Shown here: positions 1 through 11,330 of the stretch, piece after piece | Numbering within the stretch: the stretch's first letter is position 1 | Layout of the letters: every line of letters starts with the position of its first letter | From: Marsupella aquatica | Taxonomy: Eukaryota > Marchantiophyta | DNA: 64,000 nucleotides | Reading direction: 5' to 3' | Assembly: GCA_973895155.1 (NCBI GenBank) | Contig: OZ316894.1 | Coordinates: forward strand, 3,472,001-3,536,000 | Notes under the pieces: model-generated | Databases searched by the model: none | The model's input: only the letters and a program-made list of their open reading frames with translations | What the model was told of the DNA's origin: nothing | Translations under genes and position numbers: made by a program

Positions 1-1603
1 ATATTACACATGTCATTAGCCTGACGTATCTTTCCATTCTTTGTTTGCCCTTGTATAGACATGGCATGGTAGACTCCAGCACGGAATTACTCCCCTTGAA
101 TATGGATGAGAAAAGCTCTTCCTCATTGTGTGATCTGTAACTCTAATTGGCTTCATGGCGAATCAAGTTGAAAGGTGGCTTGTCGACCACTCAATTAATC
201 TGCTGAAAACTGGAGCTCGAGGGACCTTGCTTGCGTGCATGGTAAGGAAATCAGAAAATAAGCCTTCAATTTCCGGCATTCAGTTTGAGCTCTCGCAAAT
301 TTGGCAAGAACTCGGAGAAAGCTTTTGATGATTCTCTCCTGCATAATTATGGTATGACTGTCGGTGGAATATGAAAGCTTCTAGTATCCTGGACGGAGAA
401 AACTATGGTCTCTTCGTCTTCTCAGGAATATGAAGTAAACTTCACAAACGGGACAAAGTTGCTCTTCGCTTTGGTTACTTGCATTGAGCAGTGAGTTTGT
501 ACTGTTTGCATTGTAAGAAACATGTTGGAGAGGCAGCATCCTATGTTTTTGATTTAAAGTCAGCCAAGCTTCCAGTTATCTTTTATTTGAGGTCATTTGT
601 GCCCTTTTTTGCAGTTTACAAAGTGGAAAACGAGGAAGGATTGAGACTGAGCATCTTATACGTCTTCTCCTCGCAAAGCTTTCATGCCCCTATTTTTCAA
701 GGTAGGAGCTCGACGGTCTTGAGGAAGAGATACAGCAGTGGAGATGATTTTGCACAGCCGGTGCGGCTCTCATTCAGATCTCTATACTTATCAAATCTCT
801 ATCTATTGGCTAGATGGACAATGTTGTGTAACTCCTGTCTCAATCTCTGGACTCTCTTTCAATAGGATGATTACACCGTAGGTTCCAAAGGGCACCAGGT
901 TTGGGGATTCTGGGCTTGAGGGTTTATTTACGGTCTGAGGATTATGGATGAAGGGTTTAACGTCTCGGGAGTTTTCTATGAACAGTTTTTGGGAAAGAGA
1001 TGGTGGAGCTTACTCCACATGCAGTGAGGCTATCGTGCAAATATCTAGGTTTTGGCAAGTTTCTTTTATCTCTTGATGTGACTGTGGTACCCATCCGGAT
1101 TCTGTCCAGAATATTTGATGTGGAGATAGTGGAAACAATTTGTGATCTGCTGTGAGCCCTCTGCTGAAGGTCCCTCCGTAGGTCTGGCAAGTTTGTTTCT
1201 ACTGGCTTGTCTTGTGCGGATTCCGTCGATGGCGGAGACAAATGTGTTCATGTTATGAGGCCCTACGTAAGATTTCTAGGTTTCGCAAGTGTCCTTTCAC
1301 TGGCTTGGCATATTATGTTCTGCGATTGTTGTTGAATACCTTAGAACGAAGAGATTCAGCAGCAGTTTCAGTAGGTATAGTTCTGAAACTTGCTGGTTTT
1401 GTGATGAACTGCAGGTAGGATGATACGCTTCACTCCTCATACTCAAGCAGAGAGACCTCAACTTCAATCGATAAACCAGCAAGCAGAGCACATCACGAGT
1501 AAGAATTTCGGTTTAACGCTGAGGAAATGCACTCCGACTTGAACTTAGAGTAGCAGCGACATTTCAAATCCTGCCAATCCATCACTAGCGTTGCTTGGCA
1601 GCA
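1..1603. other. 5' flank of RTCA copy 1
   Basis: I see no convincing coding gene here. Bases about 90-520 match 3506-3990 upstream of the second RTCA copy, so this is the duplicated promoter and 5' leader region. Bases about 520-1510 have no counterpart in front of copy 2; they are either an insertion in copy 1 or a deletion in copy 2. A GTGAGT at 490 could be the donor of a 5'-UTR intron that removes most of this extra kilobase, but this is inference. The short open frames here show no recognisable domain. Confidence 0.5.
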
Positions 1604-3048
1604 ATGGACGACGACCGTGACAATTCGTTTCATGAGTTGGATGGGAGCCGGCTGGAGGGAGGGGGCCAAATATTGCGCAACAGCGTGGCATACAGCGCGT
1701 TGCTGAGGAAGGGAATTCGGATCACTAAGATCCGCGCAGGACGGGATCCGCCTGGTCTGCGTATGCAGCACTTGAAAGGCATCCAGGAGGTCCAGAAACT
1801 CTGCAATGGCGATCTCCGAGGCGCCGAGGTGTCATCCACGACCTTGTCTTTCCTCCCAGGCGAGCTCCGACCCTCCGGTATGGATCTCGTCGTCGACATC
1901 CAAACAGCCGGATCCATCACTCTCCTCATACAGACTCTGCTCCCCGTCCTCCTTTTCCAACCTCCCCCCTCCTTGTCAAGCTCGTTCTTATCATCATCAG
2001 TTGGATCAAATTCATCAAATGTATCATCTTCCAAACCTTCCACAATTACTATCCTGGGAGGCACAAATGCTACGAACGCGCCGCAGATCGGTATGTATCT
2101 GTGCAGGATTCATTTCTAGAATAAACTGCACGTGAGACTTTGTCACATTTTTTGAATCTTGAGTCAGGTGGTCAGCATGAGGGGCGATTGTAATCCAAGT
2201 CCACAATTGCTTGTATCACAGAGTAAGTAAATCTTGATCACAGTAGCGAAATTGTATACAAAATGGCGCTGCACCTAACCTGAGATTTGTTTCGTGAGGA
2301 ATAGGTTTTGAGTATGGATGCCTTTTCTTCTGAAATGCCAGATTTCTTCACTCACATATTCCTCCCAGTGGCGGAGAGGATGTTTGGCAAGGATAGAGTG
2401 CGTGCAACAGTTCTCCAGCGAGGATACTATCCAAAGGGAGCAGGAAGGGTCCTCCTGGAGGTGACACCCCTCCCACCGGGTAAGTCTCTCAAAGCTATAG
2501 ATTTGACTGTATTTGGCAGTCTGAGCAGAATTGGGGGCTATATCTTCGTTGGGGGTAGCCTTCCACAACACATTGCATGGGATATGCACAAGCAAGTTGT
2601 GCAGGATCTCCAGCTCGCAGGAAGTGTGGGCACGGAGAGATTTCCTGAGCTAGAGAGGGATTTGAGAGTGGTGGCAGAAGAGGCGACTGGGGGAGGCAGT
2701 GGATTGGTGATTTGGGCCGAGACGGACACGGGATGTGTACTCGCAGGCACAGGATTGGGAGAACGGAAAAAGAAGCCAAAGGGCGTTGCGAAGGAGGCGA
2801 CCGCGATGCTCCTTGAAAACCTGGCAGGTCAGCTGTGCGTGGATGAATTCCTCCAGGACCAACTCATCATATACATGGCTCTTGCCAATGGGCGTTCGAG
2901 AACTCTCACCGGGCCGCTTAGCCTGCACACTCAGACGACCATGTGGCTAGCCACAGAGCTCACTGGAGTCACCTTTGATGTTGAAGAAGTCGATGGCCAA
3001 CGTTTTCTCGTTCAATGTGACGGCATTGGTTTCTCCTCTCCACTTTAG
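1604..3048 (+). CDS. RTCA: RNA 3'-terminal phosphate cyclase, copy 1 (two exons)
   Basis: This family uses ATP to convert RNA 3'-phosphates to 2',3'-cyclic phosphates, usually in the nucleus. Exon 1 is 1604-2090 and exon 2 is 2342-3048; the GT at 2091 and AG at 2340-2341 restore the family motif APQID followed by F-F-x-H-x-F-L-P. The product is 397 residues, slightly longer than usual because of a Ser-rich insert near residues 125-150. Visible landmarks are DGSRLEGGGQILR (Glu18), KIRAGR (Arg44), PGLRMQHL, CVDEFLQDQLI and the LHTQT motif with the presumed adenylylated His358. The first in-frame ATG is 1604; an upstream TTG at 1595 was not used. It is followed about 1 kb later by a tandem paralogue. 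All expected catalytic residues appear present, so this looks like the functional copy. Family assignment is firm; splice sites are by eye. Confidence 0.92.
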
Positions 3049-3505
3049 TCCCAGTTGGCTTGTGCATACAATCGAGTGGGTATGAATGGACTGTCAGTTT
3101 CTAAAACTTCCGAATTTCTCAGGAATTTGGTTACCTCCAATCCATTCCTAGTCGAACCTTGGCTGCAAGGACGAAAAGCTTGCAAGTATGGTAGCTGTGG
3201 CAGAAGCATCACTTTCCAACTGAGCCACGGCAGCAAGCACACAAAATTTCAAGGTATGGTTGCTGTGGTCTAACTATAAACAGTAGCGGATGGAAGCCCA
3301 ATGCTTGAAAGAAGAGACCATTTGTCAGTCATCTTCTTGGACCCTGCTTTTATGGACTAGATATCCATACTTGGGGAAATTCATTTTTTAATACTTGGAG
3401 TGCGAGTCCGCGACTTGGTCATCAGCAAATCAATTTCGTGCCCCTCGTCGTTTGACCTCGTCTCGAATCAGTTGTCCATGGTGCAGCCCAGCTCATCGGC
3501 TAAGT

Positions 3506-4010
3506 ATTGCTCCCTTGGAATACGGAAGATAAAAGCTCTTCCATGGTTTAGGATCTGTAATTAGCTCGAGAATTAGCGTCACTCGCGATCAAGTTTAAAG
3601 GAGCAACTCAATTCATCTGCTGAAAGCTGAAGCTCGAGAGCCTTTATTCGCCTGGATAGTGAGAAATGTGAACACAGGATTTTATTTTCCAGGGTACTTA
3701 AGAGACTCTCGCAAACTTAGCACGCACTTGGAGAAAGCTGTTCATGATTAAGTCTCCTGGATAATTCGTGTATTACCTTTCCAAGTAAGTTTGAATGCAT
3801 CAGTTTATGATGTACGCAAAAAACATTGGTCTCTTCATCTGTCCTGCGGGTTAGAAAGTAAACTTGACAAGGAGGACAAAGGTGCTCCCTTCTGTGTGGT
3901 TTCTTGCGTTGACATTCAATACAAGCGGCATTTCGGATGAAGAGCGCCCTGTGCTTTTGATTCACAATCAGTAGTGTCGTTACTTCTATCACTGGTGTCG
4001 CTTAAAAGCA
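3506..4010 (+). promoter_or_regulatory. duplicated 5' flank of RTCA copy 2
   Basis: This stretch aligns with 90-520, and the last 30 bases before the ATG align with 1574-1603. It therefore marks the conserved upstream region of both RTCA genes. No clear TATA box was identified. The minus strand carries an open frame (3717-3992) with paired cysteines that is partly conserved in the other copy; see findings. Confidence 0.5.
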
Positions 4011-5580
4011 ATGGGAGATGACCGTGACAATTCGCTTCATGAGTTGGATGGGAGCCGGATGGGAGGAGGGGGCCAAATTTTGCGCAACAGTGCGGTATAT
4101 AGTGCGCTGCTCAAGAAGGGGATTCGCATCACCAACATCTGCGCAGGTCGGTATCCGCCGGGTCTGCGCATGCAGCACCTGAAAGGCATCGAGGAGATCC
4201 AGAAACTCTGCAATGGCGATCTCCGAGGCGCAGTGGTCTCATCCCCGACACTTTCTTTACTCCCGGGCGAGCTCCGACCCTCCGGCATGGATCTTGTCGT
4301 AGACATCCAAACGGCCGGATCCATCGCTCTCGTCATCCAAATTCTCCTCCCCGTCCTCCTCTTCCAACCTCCCCCCTCCGCTTCAAGGTCGTCCTCATTA
4401 CCATCAAATTCATCAAACGCATCTTCCTCAAAAGCATCCACAGTTACGATCATAGGAGGCACAAATACCACGGACGCACCGCAGATCGGTAGGTTTCTGG
4501 CCAGAATTGCTCCATGAGATGAGAAATGCATGTGAAACTAGGACCAATTTATTCGTGCGTTGGTATTATCAGCAAACCATGGATTCTTAGGAAAGGGGGG
4601 TTGTGGAGTAGTGCCGGGATTTGAGCTTCTCATGAAGAAATGTAGCTGTAGAGTTACACAGGGAACCCACTTTCTCAGAAATTTGAAACAGAAGTTGAGA
4701 GGCAGGTGTATATGTTTAGTGTGGCACAGTTGGTCAACCTATGAGTAGCGGGTGTAATTCAAGTCCACAAATTCTTGTTTCACAGTCGATACATCATATT
4801 TGTACTGAAGAAATGGTACCCAAATTAGTGGTGCATGTGGCCTGAAGTTGGTTTGATTGGATGCCAGAGTTCTTCGTCCACGTATTCCTCCCAGTCGCCG
4901 AGAGGATGTTCGGCAAGGGTAGGGTGAGAGCTACAGTCCTCCAGCGAGGATACTTACCGAAGGGAGGAGGAAGGGTCCTCCTTGAAGTGACACCCCTCCC
5001 ATCAGGAGAGTCCCTCGAAGCGATACATTTGACTGAATTGGGCACCCTGAGCAGAATTGGGGCCTATATCTTCGTGAGGGGAAGCCTTCCCCAACATGTT
5101 GCCTGGGATATGCACAAGCAAGTGGTGCAGGATCTGCAGCTCGCAGGAAGTGTGGGCAGGGAGAAATTTCCTCAACTAGGGAGGGAATTCAGAGTGGTTG
5201 TGGAAGAGGCGAGTGGGGCAGGCAGTGGGTTGGTGATTTGGGCCGAGACGGAAACGGGATGTGTGCTAGCAGGCACAGGATTGCGAGAAGGGAAAAAGAA
5301 GGCAACGAGCGTTGCGAGAGAGGCAACTGAGATTCTCCTTAAGAATCTGTCAAGTGCCGTGTGTGTGGATGAGTTCCTCCAGGATCAGCTCATCATCTTC
5401 ATGGCTCTTGCTAAGGGGCGTTCGAGAATTCTCTCCGGACCACTTAGTTTGCACACTCAGACTACCATGTGGCTCGCCACAGAGCTCGCGGGAGTCACCT
5501 TTGATGTTGAAGAAGTCGAAGGCGATCGTTTTGTCATTCAATGTGATGGGATTGGTTTCTCCTCTCCACTTTGTCCCTAA
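4011..5580 (+). CDS. RTCA-like protein, copy 2, probably catalytically impaired (two exons)
   Basis: This is the tandem paralogue of the RTCA gene at 1604. Exon 1 is 4011-4488 and exon 2 is 4868-5580, joined by a GT-AG intron at the same position and phase as in copy 1. The product is 396 residues with no stop or frameshift. The fold landmarks PGLRMQHL, APQI, VDEFLQDQLI and LHTQT (His355) remain. Two positions differ in a telling way. The Glu of DGSxxEGGGQ is Gly18 (codon 4062-4064). The Arg of IRAGR is Cys44 (codon 4140-4142, CGC to TGC). By my alignment these equal Glu14 and Arg40 of E. coli RtcA, the first a metal ligand and the second in the active site. The protein may be a non-catalytic RNA-binding paralogue or an early pseudogene. 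A third, broken copy of exon 2 lies at 34818. Confidence 0.85.
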
Positions 5581-6393
5581 TGGCTTGTGGAGATAAAACA
5601 GTTGGTAGGACTGAACTCTCAACATTTAAACCTCTCAATCTCTCAAGAATTTGGTTGCCTCCACTCCACTCCCCGCCCAGCTGAGCCAAGGCTGCAAGCA
5701 CATCAGCCTTGCATATATGTGCCCAACTGTCGACTTTACATTGAGTAGTTATGGTAGCAGTCGAACTTAGCAACGTCATACAAAGGCCTGACAAGAAGCC
5801 CAAACTAAGTGTGGACAAACTGGCCCAGCTATACGAGATTCAAGCTGTTTGACCGATGGACACATTTAGAGCATGGATTTGCGAGAGGACAAAATCTTTT
5901 TTGTGTGGATGGTGCTGGATTCCTACAATCAACGTCATAGATCCTTTATGCTGCTCGGATGTGATAGTTACTATCTTCGCGGATAACCCAGAGAGTTGCC
6001 TGGAGGTATTCAGTATGCTCAAAACCAATCTAGAGTCTTGTCATTGCATATTTTGATCGATGGGACACTGAAGTTTCGCGGATGAATCGCTCGTTTACTT
6101 CTCACTTTACATTATACAGCATCAAACCGAAGCTTTTTTTTGCATAACATGAAAAGTCATCTTGTAAACAAAAATTTTGAGCTAAGCAAGCAGGATCTCC
6201 GGGACTAAACTAGTCTAACATCCTTGATTGTATGAGGTAACAGTCAAATTTGACGACTGACTTATGTACTTCAAAGTGTCTGGGTCCTCTGATAGCTAGG
6301 TGAGCACTGTGGCGCTGCAAATTTTAATATCTGCATGAATACGGTGAGATACTCATATGTTGATGACATTGATGCAAATGCTATGGATGTACA
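5581..6393. other. convergent intergenic spacer
   Basis: This spacer holds the 3' flanks of RTCA copy 2 (plus) and the DUF1350 gene (minus), which converge. I see no gene. Bases about 6092-6190 recur at 35365-35455 in segmental copy B, joined directly to a truncated RTCA exon 2, so copy B lost about 650 bases here. Confidence 0.5.
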
Positions 6394-9384
6394 TCAGGAC
6401 AAGCTGTCAAACCAGTCAGCTGTTCGCTTGGCCAGATTCCGCAGATCTGCAAGAGTGGCCAGCCTCACAACCTGAGCCACAGCATCCGCTGGTGTAAACA
6501 CACTACCGATCTCCCATTGTGGATCCTGCAGATGGATTTCATATAAAAGTTAAGCATTGCATTCACAGAACACTGGCTCCCCTCCTCAGTCCAAAACAAA
6601 TCCGACGAAAGACATTGATCTCAGATTTGCGATGCACAATATCCAATTTGACGGGTCAAGGCAAAAGTATCCCAGCTTCACTTTACCTGGGCACAAGGTG
6701 TCAAATGAGTACCCGTCAATATTAGCTTCTTAGGAGGGCCACCGAGTGACTCAGATCTAAGCCGAATGGTATTCTCCAGAAGATCAGTCTCATCAATTGG
6801 GTCATCTGTGAACTTTATCTGCACATGGTAAGAAGTAAATGATATAGACCATACCGTGATACAGGATATTATAAAAAGACAACACGATGAGTACCTGCTC
6901 GACAAGTCATGACCCAAAAGGAACATAAGAATGTGCACCCACTTGCAACGTCATATCCTATGAGCAAAAAGCACGTGTACATTGTTATGGTATAGACTTA
7001 AACAAAAAACTCCAAACCTTAGGTTGATTAACAAACATCGTTTCCCGATTACTCAGATCATTCTAGTACTTCTTACCAATAAGTTATTTGGAATTGCATA
7101 TTTGAGGGCTGTCGTTGCTCTGGTTTCTGCGGGCGATGGCGTGAACTCCGCTACTCCATCAACAACCTGGTGCATGTCAGCATGATCCATATCTAAAATT
7201 AGGGAGTCACAAGCTGCATCAACTGAAAAGTACTACAAACTATGCTGCCACCACTAGTCTAAGAAGCATACCCTTATGAAGAAATGCTTCGAGGTAAAGT
7301 GACAATTGATTCGAACCAAATGAGCAGCAGTACTAAAAATCCTAAGTTGCTTGTGTTTTGGAGCTAAGAGAATAGTAACCCGTAAATAAGGACATACAGT
7401 CGAAGTCGACGGTTCAATAAGACCACACAATTTCTATTCTACACGATGGTTTCCATTTTCGAATGAAATCAAGGACTACCTGGCTGAAAACAGCAGGAAT
7501 TTGTTCAAAGAACTGCTCGGCAGATCGTAGGTCATCATTGCTCACTCCAGGGGGTAGAGGAATTGGATTGTTTCGCACTGCCTTGATTGCCTCGGCTACA
7601 TCACCAACTCAAGCTATGAGCAAGGGCTGGAGATGTTCAAACAAGTAAAATTTGAAAGATCAAAATCTAGTTTTGGACTCACCAAGGCATCCATGCTTAT
7701 ATCATACAAATTTTATTGACAATTTAGCTCAGCTTACACACCTGCAAAATCTGCAGCTATATTTGTCAAAGGAGACGATTGTAAGACGGGCACAGCTTGT
7801 TTCAGCGTCGGGCTCAGCTGCAATTTCAGTAAAATCCATCACCTCAGTGATGAGCTGATTATCGGTATGACTGAATTTTGGTTGCTAAAATCTCGGCACG
7901 TTATATGAAAAACCATTGTCCGCACTTTAATTTCAAGATATCGTGTAAAGACTCGATTCTGCTTTTCGATTCAACACGAGAACATGCTGAGTCAAATTAC
8001 AATGTGATGCAAACTTCAAGACTCATTAACAAGGGAGAAAGACAACTGCTGCTGACCTGTTCGAAGAAAGGGACTGCACCTGTCGCAGGCTTGTTGTTGA
8101 AAGAAATTATAGCGTTGGCCTGTATCATTGATTAGATAGAACTGAGTATCATGCCAAAGGTTCGGCACTGTACTTACAGAACTTGACTGGATCTTAGACA
8201 TATGACATCAAGTTACCTTTGGTAGCTGACCAGGGATGTCTGCGCAGAGACTGCCTATCAGCACTTGCATTAGAGCTCCATTGCTGCAGCCATTGCGAAC
8301 GTCAGGTCGACTATATTCGCTCCGTATATTTAATCAAGTATGTAATTCCCCATAGCCTAAGCTAGTAGATGGAAGGGCTCCATGCAAGTATTGCTGGTCT
8401 TCGCCAACGTTTTGAAGCACACAGTAAATAACAGTTCGACCTAGCTTGGTGAAGCTCACAAAATTGGCAGCAGATATATCACAAACCTGTGTCCCACACT
8501 GTATACTGGGAGCTGTGAAAGGTCATCAGGCATCAGGCCCAGTGAGGGGACCCCATAGTCATATAAAATGCTCAGGGCGTCATTGAACTTCTTATAAATT
8601 GTCTGAGCTGATACTGCATGGTCAAATGTAACATTATACGGAGTGGCCACAATTACAAAGCCTTCCTTAGCCAAGAGCTCCATAAAATAACTGATTCATC
8701 CAGCGAAAAACCAAATGTCAATCAGAATAATTCTCTGGTAGAATCTCAAATGCAGGATTATAGAGGAGTTCTTTAGATTTCTCCCAAGAAGACGAGTGAA
8801 ATTTCTTAGACTTAGAAATGACTCCGTCAACAAATTCCTCGAAAGAAGATCAATAACGCCGTGGAAATGCAAGATCGGATTGAAAACCACAGCATCAGCA
8901 ACTCTTTGGAGTTTGTGCTGAAGAAACTCATTGATTACCTGTAGAAAAGATCAGGAGAGGCGCCGATGAAAGCCCCCCCTAAAAATTGGATAATGGCCTT
9001 GGGCTTCGTCGACCTTGGGAAAGAGGGAAACACAAGGCAATCGCCCACTCTCTGGTACCTTCCCTGCAGTGGGCCTGCTGCTCTAAATGCTGCGCCAGGC
9101 GCAGCATAAGCAGCTGTAGCAAACCCAGTGCTATTTTCCCGTCTTCCTCGATTGGAGAAGAGAGCACGTTGTTGTCGAGATTTCCCGTGGAGAAACTCCT
9201 GCTGCCCAAAAAATTCAGATAACATAGGGCCCCTGCCTGCTTTCTGCCATTGAGTACACTGGCGGGTGCCGGATCTGCTGCTCGCTAACAGCGATGGCGC
9301 ATCCTGCCGCTGCTGCTGCTGCACCAAAGTGGCTGGTAGTTCCACTAAACGACCACAACAGAATGGGAGGCAAGACTGCGCCAT
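6394..9384 (-). CDS. DUF1350 family protein, alpha/beta-hydrolase-like (nine exons)
   Basis: Its similarity to plant and cyanobacterial DUF1350 (PF07082) proteins of unknown function is clear. Exons, 5' to 3': 9384-8939, 8690-8487, 8283-8217, 8119-8057, 7854-7740, 7607-7480, 7166-7077, 6818-6687, 6525-6394; about 458 residues. Recognisable blocks are IIQFLGGAFIGASPD at the end of exon 1, ELLAKEGFVIVATPYNVTFD in exon 2, a GHSNGA nucleophile-elbow motif whose Ser codon is split by intron 2, AIISFNNKPATGAVPFFEQ in exon 4, IDETDLLE and GTHLTPC in exon 8. The N-terminus is Ala/Gln/Ser/Arg-rich and could be a plastid transit peptide (inference). Exon 5 is the weak point: its 3' half does not resemble the family and the exon 6 acceptor (TTGAG) is non-canonical in context, so this part of the model may be wrong or the gene may be damaged. 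A clearly broken copy lies at 35460-36986. Confidence 0.82.
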
Positions 9385-10309
9385 ATTTCCAATTGAATTT
9401 CTACCTTCGCAGTCTTACTCTGCACACAGACGCTCGATAACTAAGATCTCAGCCGCACTCACAGTCTTTCATCCAAATTCAGTTGGGTTCAATCCATACT
9501 TCCGTAGACAGAGACAGATAGCATCGACATTCATTCATTCAACAAGAAAGCAAGTGAGTGAGTGAGGGAGCAAACTATCGAGCTCGAATCCATCAGCTTC
9601 CTGGAGGGAAATTTCAGTACAGCACCTTGAATTTTGCTAGGAACGAGATGAAGCTCACCTGAGATAGAATGCATCCGGTCATTCATGAATAGCATACAGC
9701 TGCTTTAGTCACTGCTCGAGTACCCAAGTGTGGGTTTAATATTCACTGCCTAGACTCCATCGCTTGGTTCAAACGTTTCCACGACAACAGCAGATCTTGA
9801 AGGTCGGGTTTCATGGGTAATGGGATCTCAGAAGCAGAGTACTCCCACTCGAGAGGCCGAGCTCCCAACCTGGCCACCACAACCTGGCCCCTTCCCAAAG
9901 GCTAGCCTAGGCAACCATCTCTTTTTGTCCATGTTAAGAAATTTGCTTATATTGGGTCTCTGGTTGACAAAAACTATGGTAGTCACCAAATACATATGGG
10001 GCACCCTATTCATATTGTGTGTCTGGGTTGTTGTATTGAAGCTTTGATTATCTGTTTTCAGTTTGTTGTGTTTGCACAACATGGTGTTTAAAAATGGGCA
10101 TTGTGTTTGAATATTTTTTTTGTCATATGATTGACTAATGTACCTTTGTGCTCTTTGTAGAACACTTTAGGGTCAAAACTCAAACACAGCATCTAACTCG
10201 AATACAAGGCCTACAGTAGACATTGTGTTCAAGCTCAAATGTACTTTTTGTCACTAGACCATGGCGCTGTGTTTGGGGAAAGACAGTAGCCTGGGGAGGC
10301 AAACTTTTG
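9385..10309. other. 5' flank of the DUF1350 gene and repeat-like spacer
   Basis: No gene is seen. Bases 9385-9930 are the upstream region of the DUF1350 gene and match 36987-37590 in copy B. A short TGAG run at 9551-9572 is the unexpanded counterpart of a minisatellite at 37165-37250. Bases about 10070-10309 recur at 38145-38390. Confidence 0.5.
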
Positions 10310-11330
10310 CATTCTTCTCCATAAAATCCCTGAAAATTACAACGAGTATATGGTAACATCCTGGTAAGAGAACATTATGGGACACAACACCCCAAAAATG
10401 ACGGCCATAGCTCAAGTTTTGAGGGTCTATTATTGCCATAATGTTCTCATAACAAGGCCTTAATACACTTAAAGACTAAGAGTTTTCTGTTTTTTGTGTT
10501 AATAAAGGAGAACTTTAGTAATGCCTCAAGCCAATTATGGACTAAGCATTCTTCTCCATAAAGCACAAAAAATTACAAGAAAAAACTCATCAAAATCCTG
10601 TATAGGACATTGTGCGCCATTGTACCCAAAAGAGAGCTTCAACTTAAGTTTGACGGGCTATTATTGGCCACAATGCTCCGGTCACAGGACCTTAATAGAC
10701 AAAAAGACCTAAAATATTCTTATTTTCACTGATTTTAGTAATAGCGGAGGAGAGTCTTCATAATGAGTTGGTCCAAATCTTGAACCTGCAAATCACAAAG
10801 GGCATTAAGCATACAAGAACTTCCTGGTAAGAAGGCATTTTGTCCCACAATGGCCCCAAAAAGCTGGCTATAGCTTTGAGGGGCTATTATTGCCCATAAT
10901 GCCCTCATAACAAGGCATTAATGTACTTCAAGCCCCCAAGAGTTTTGTATCTTTAGTAAAAGTAGAGGAGAAGGTTAGTAATGCCCCAAGCCAACTCCTT
11001 GATGGCATTTTTCTCCATAAACACCATAAATTTCAAAGAAAAGCAAAACACAAAAGGCATTTAGTATATTGTAAAGTCCTGGCTATAGGGCATTGTGTGC
11101 CACAATGCCTTCCAAAATGAGAGCTTTAGCGAGTTTTGAGCCCGGGGGCTATTTATCAACCAGAATGCTCCAAGAATAGTACCTCAATACACTCAACACC
11201 TAGGGTGTTTTAATTTTTACTAGAAAAATATTCATCCTAAGATCATCCAAATCTTGACGGTCCATTCATCTCCAATTATGCCCTGAAATATAGAGAAATT
11301 AAAATCACGAATGGCATTTAGAAAACTTGG
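10310..11330. repeat. satellite-like tandem array, unit about 235 bases
   Basis: Diverged head-to-tail units begin at about 10310, 10548, 10786, 11006 and 11263. The first, second, fourth and fifth are marked by a variant of CATTCTTCTCCATAAA. Inner landmarks repeat in order: a CATTRTG-type block, GGGCTATTATTG, a TTAATACACTTMAA-like block and a GGAGAA-TTAGTAATGCC block. Spacing is about 220-257 bases. Only the start of one unit is seen in copy B (38374-38420). No open frame is conserved among units. Confidence 0.75.

Larger units (their letters stand above)
90..5580 (+). repeat. tandem duplication of the RTCA gene with promoter
   Basis: Two head-to-tail units can be aligned by eye: about 90-3050 and 3506-5580. 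Both contain the 5' flank, exon 1, an intron in the same position and phase, and exon 2. Unit 1 has about 1 kb extra between promoter and start codon; unit 2 has a longer intron (4489-4867 against 2091-2341). The copies are clearly diverged in coding sequence, so the duplication is not very recent. Confidence 0.85.

Noticed and set aside
1630-2064. Long minus-strand open frame over RTCA copy 1 exon 1, with a similar one over copy 2 (4037-4531)
   Set aside because: They mirror the sense coding exon and exist in both copies because the exons are homologous; the translated product shows no domain.
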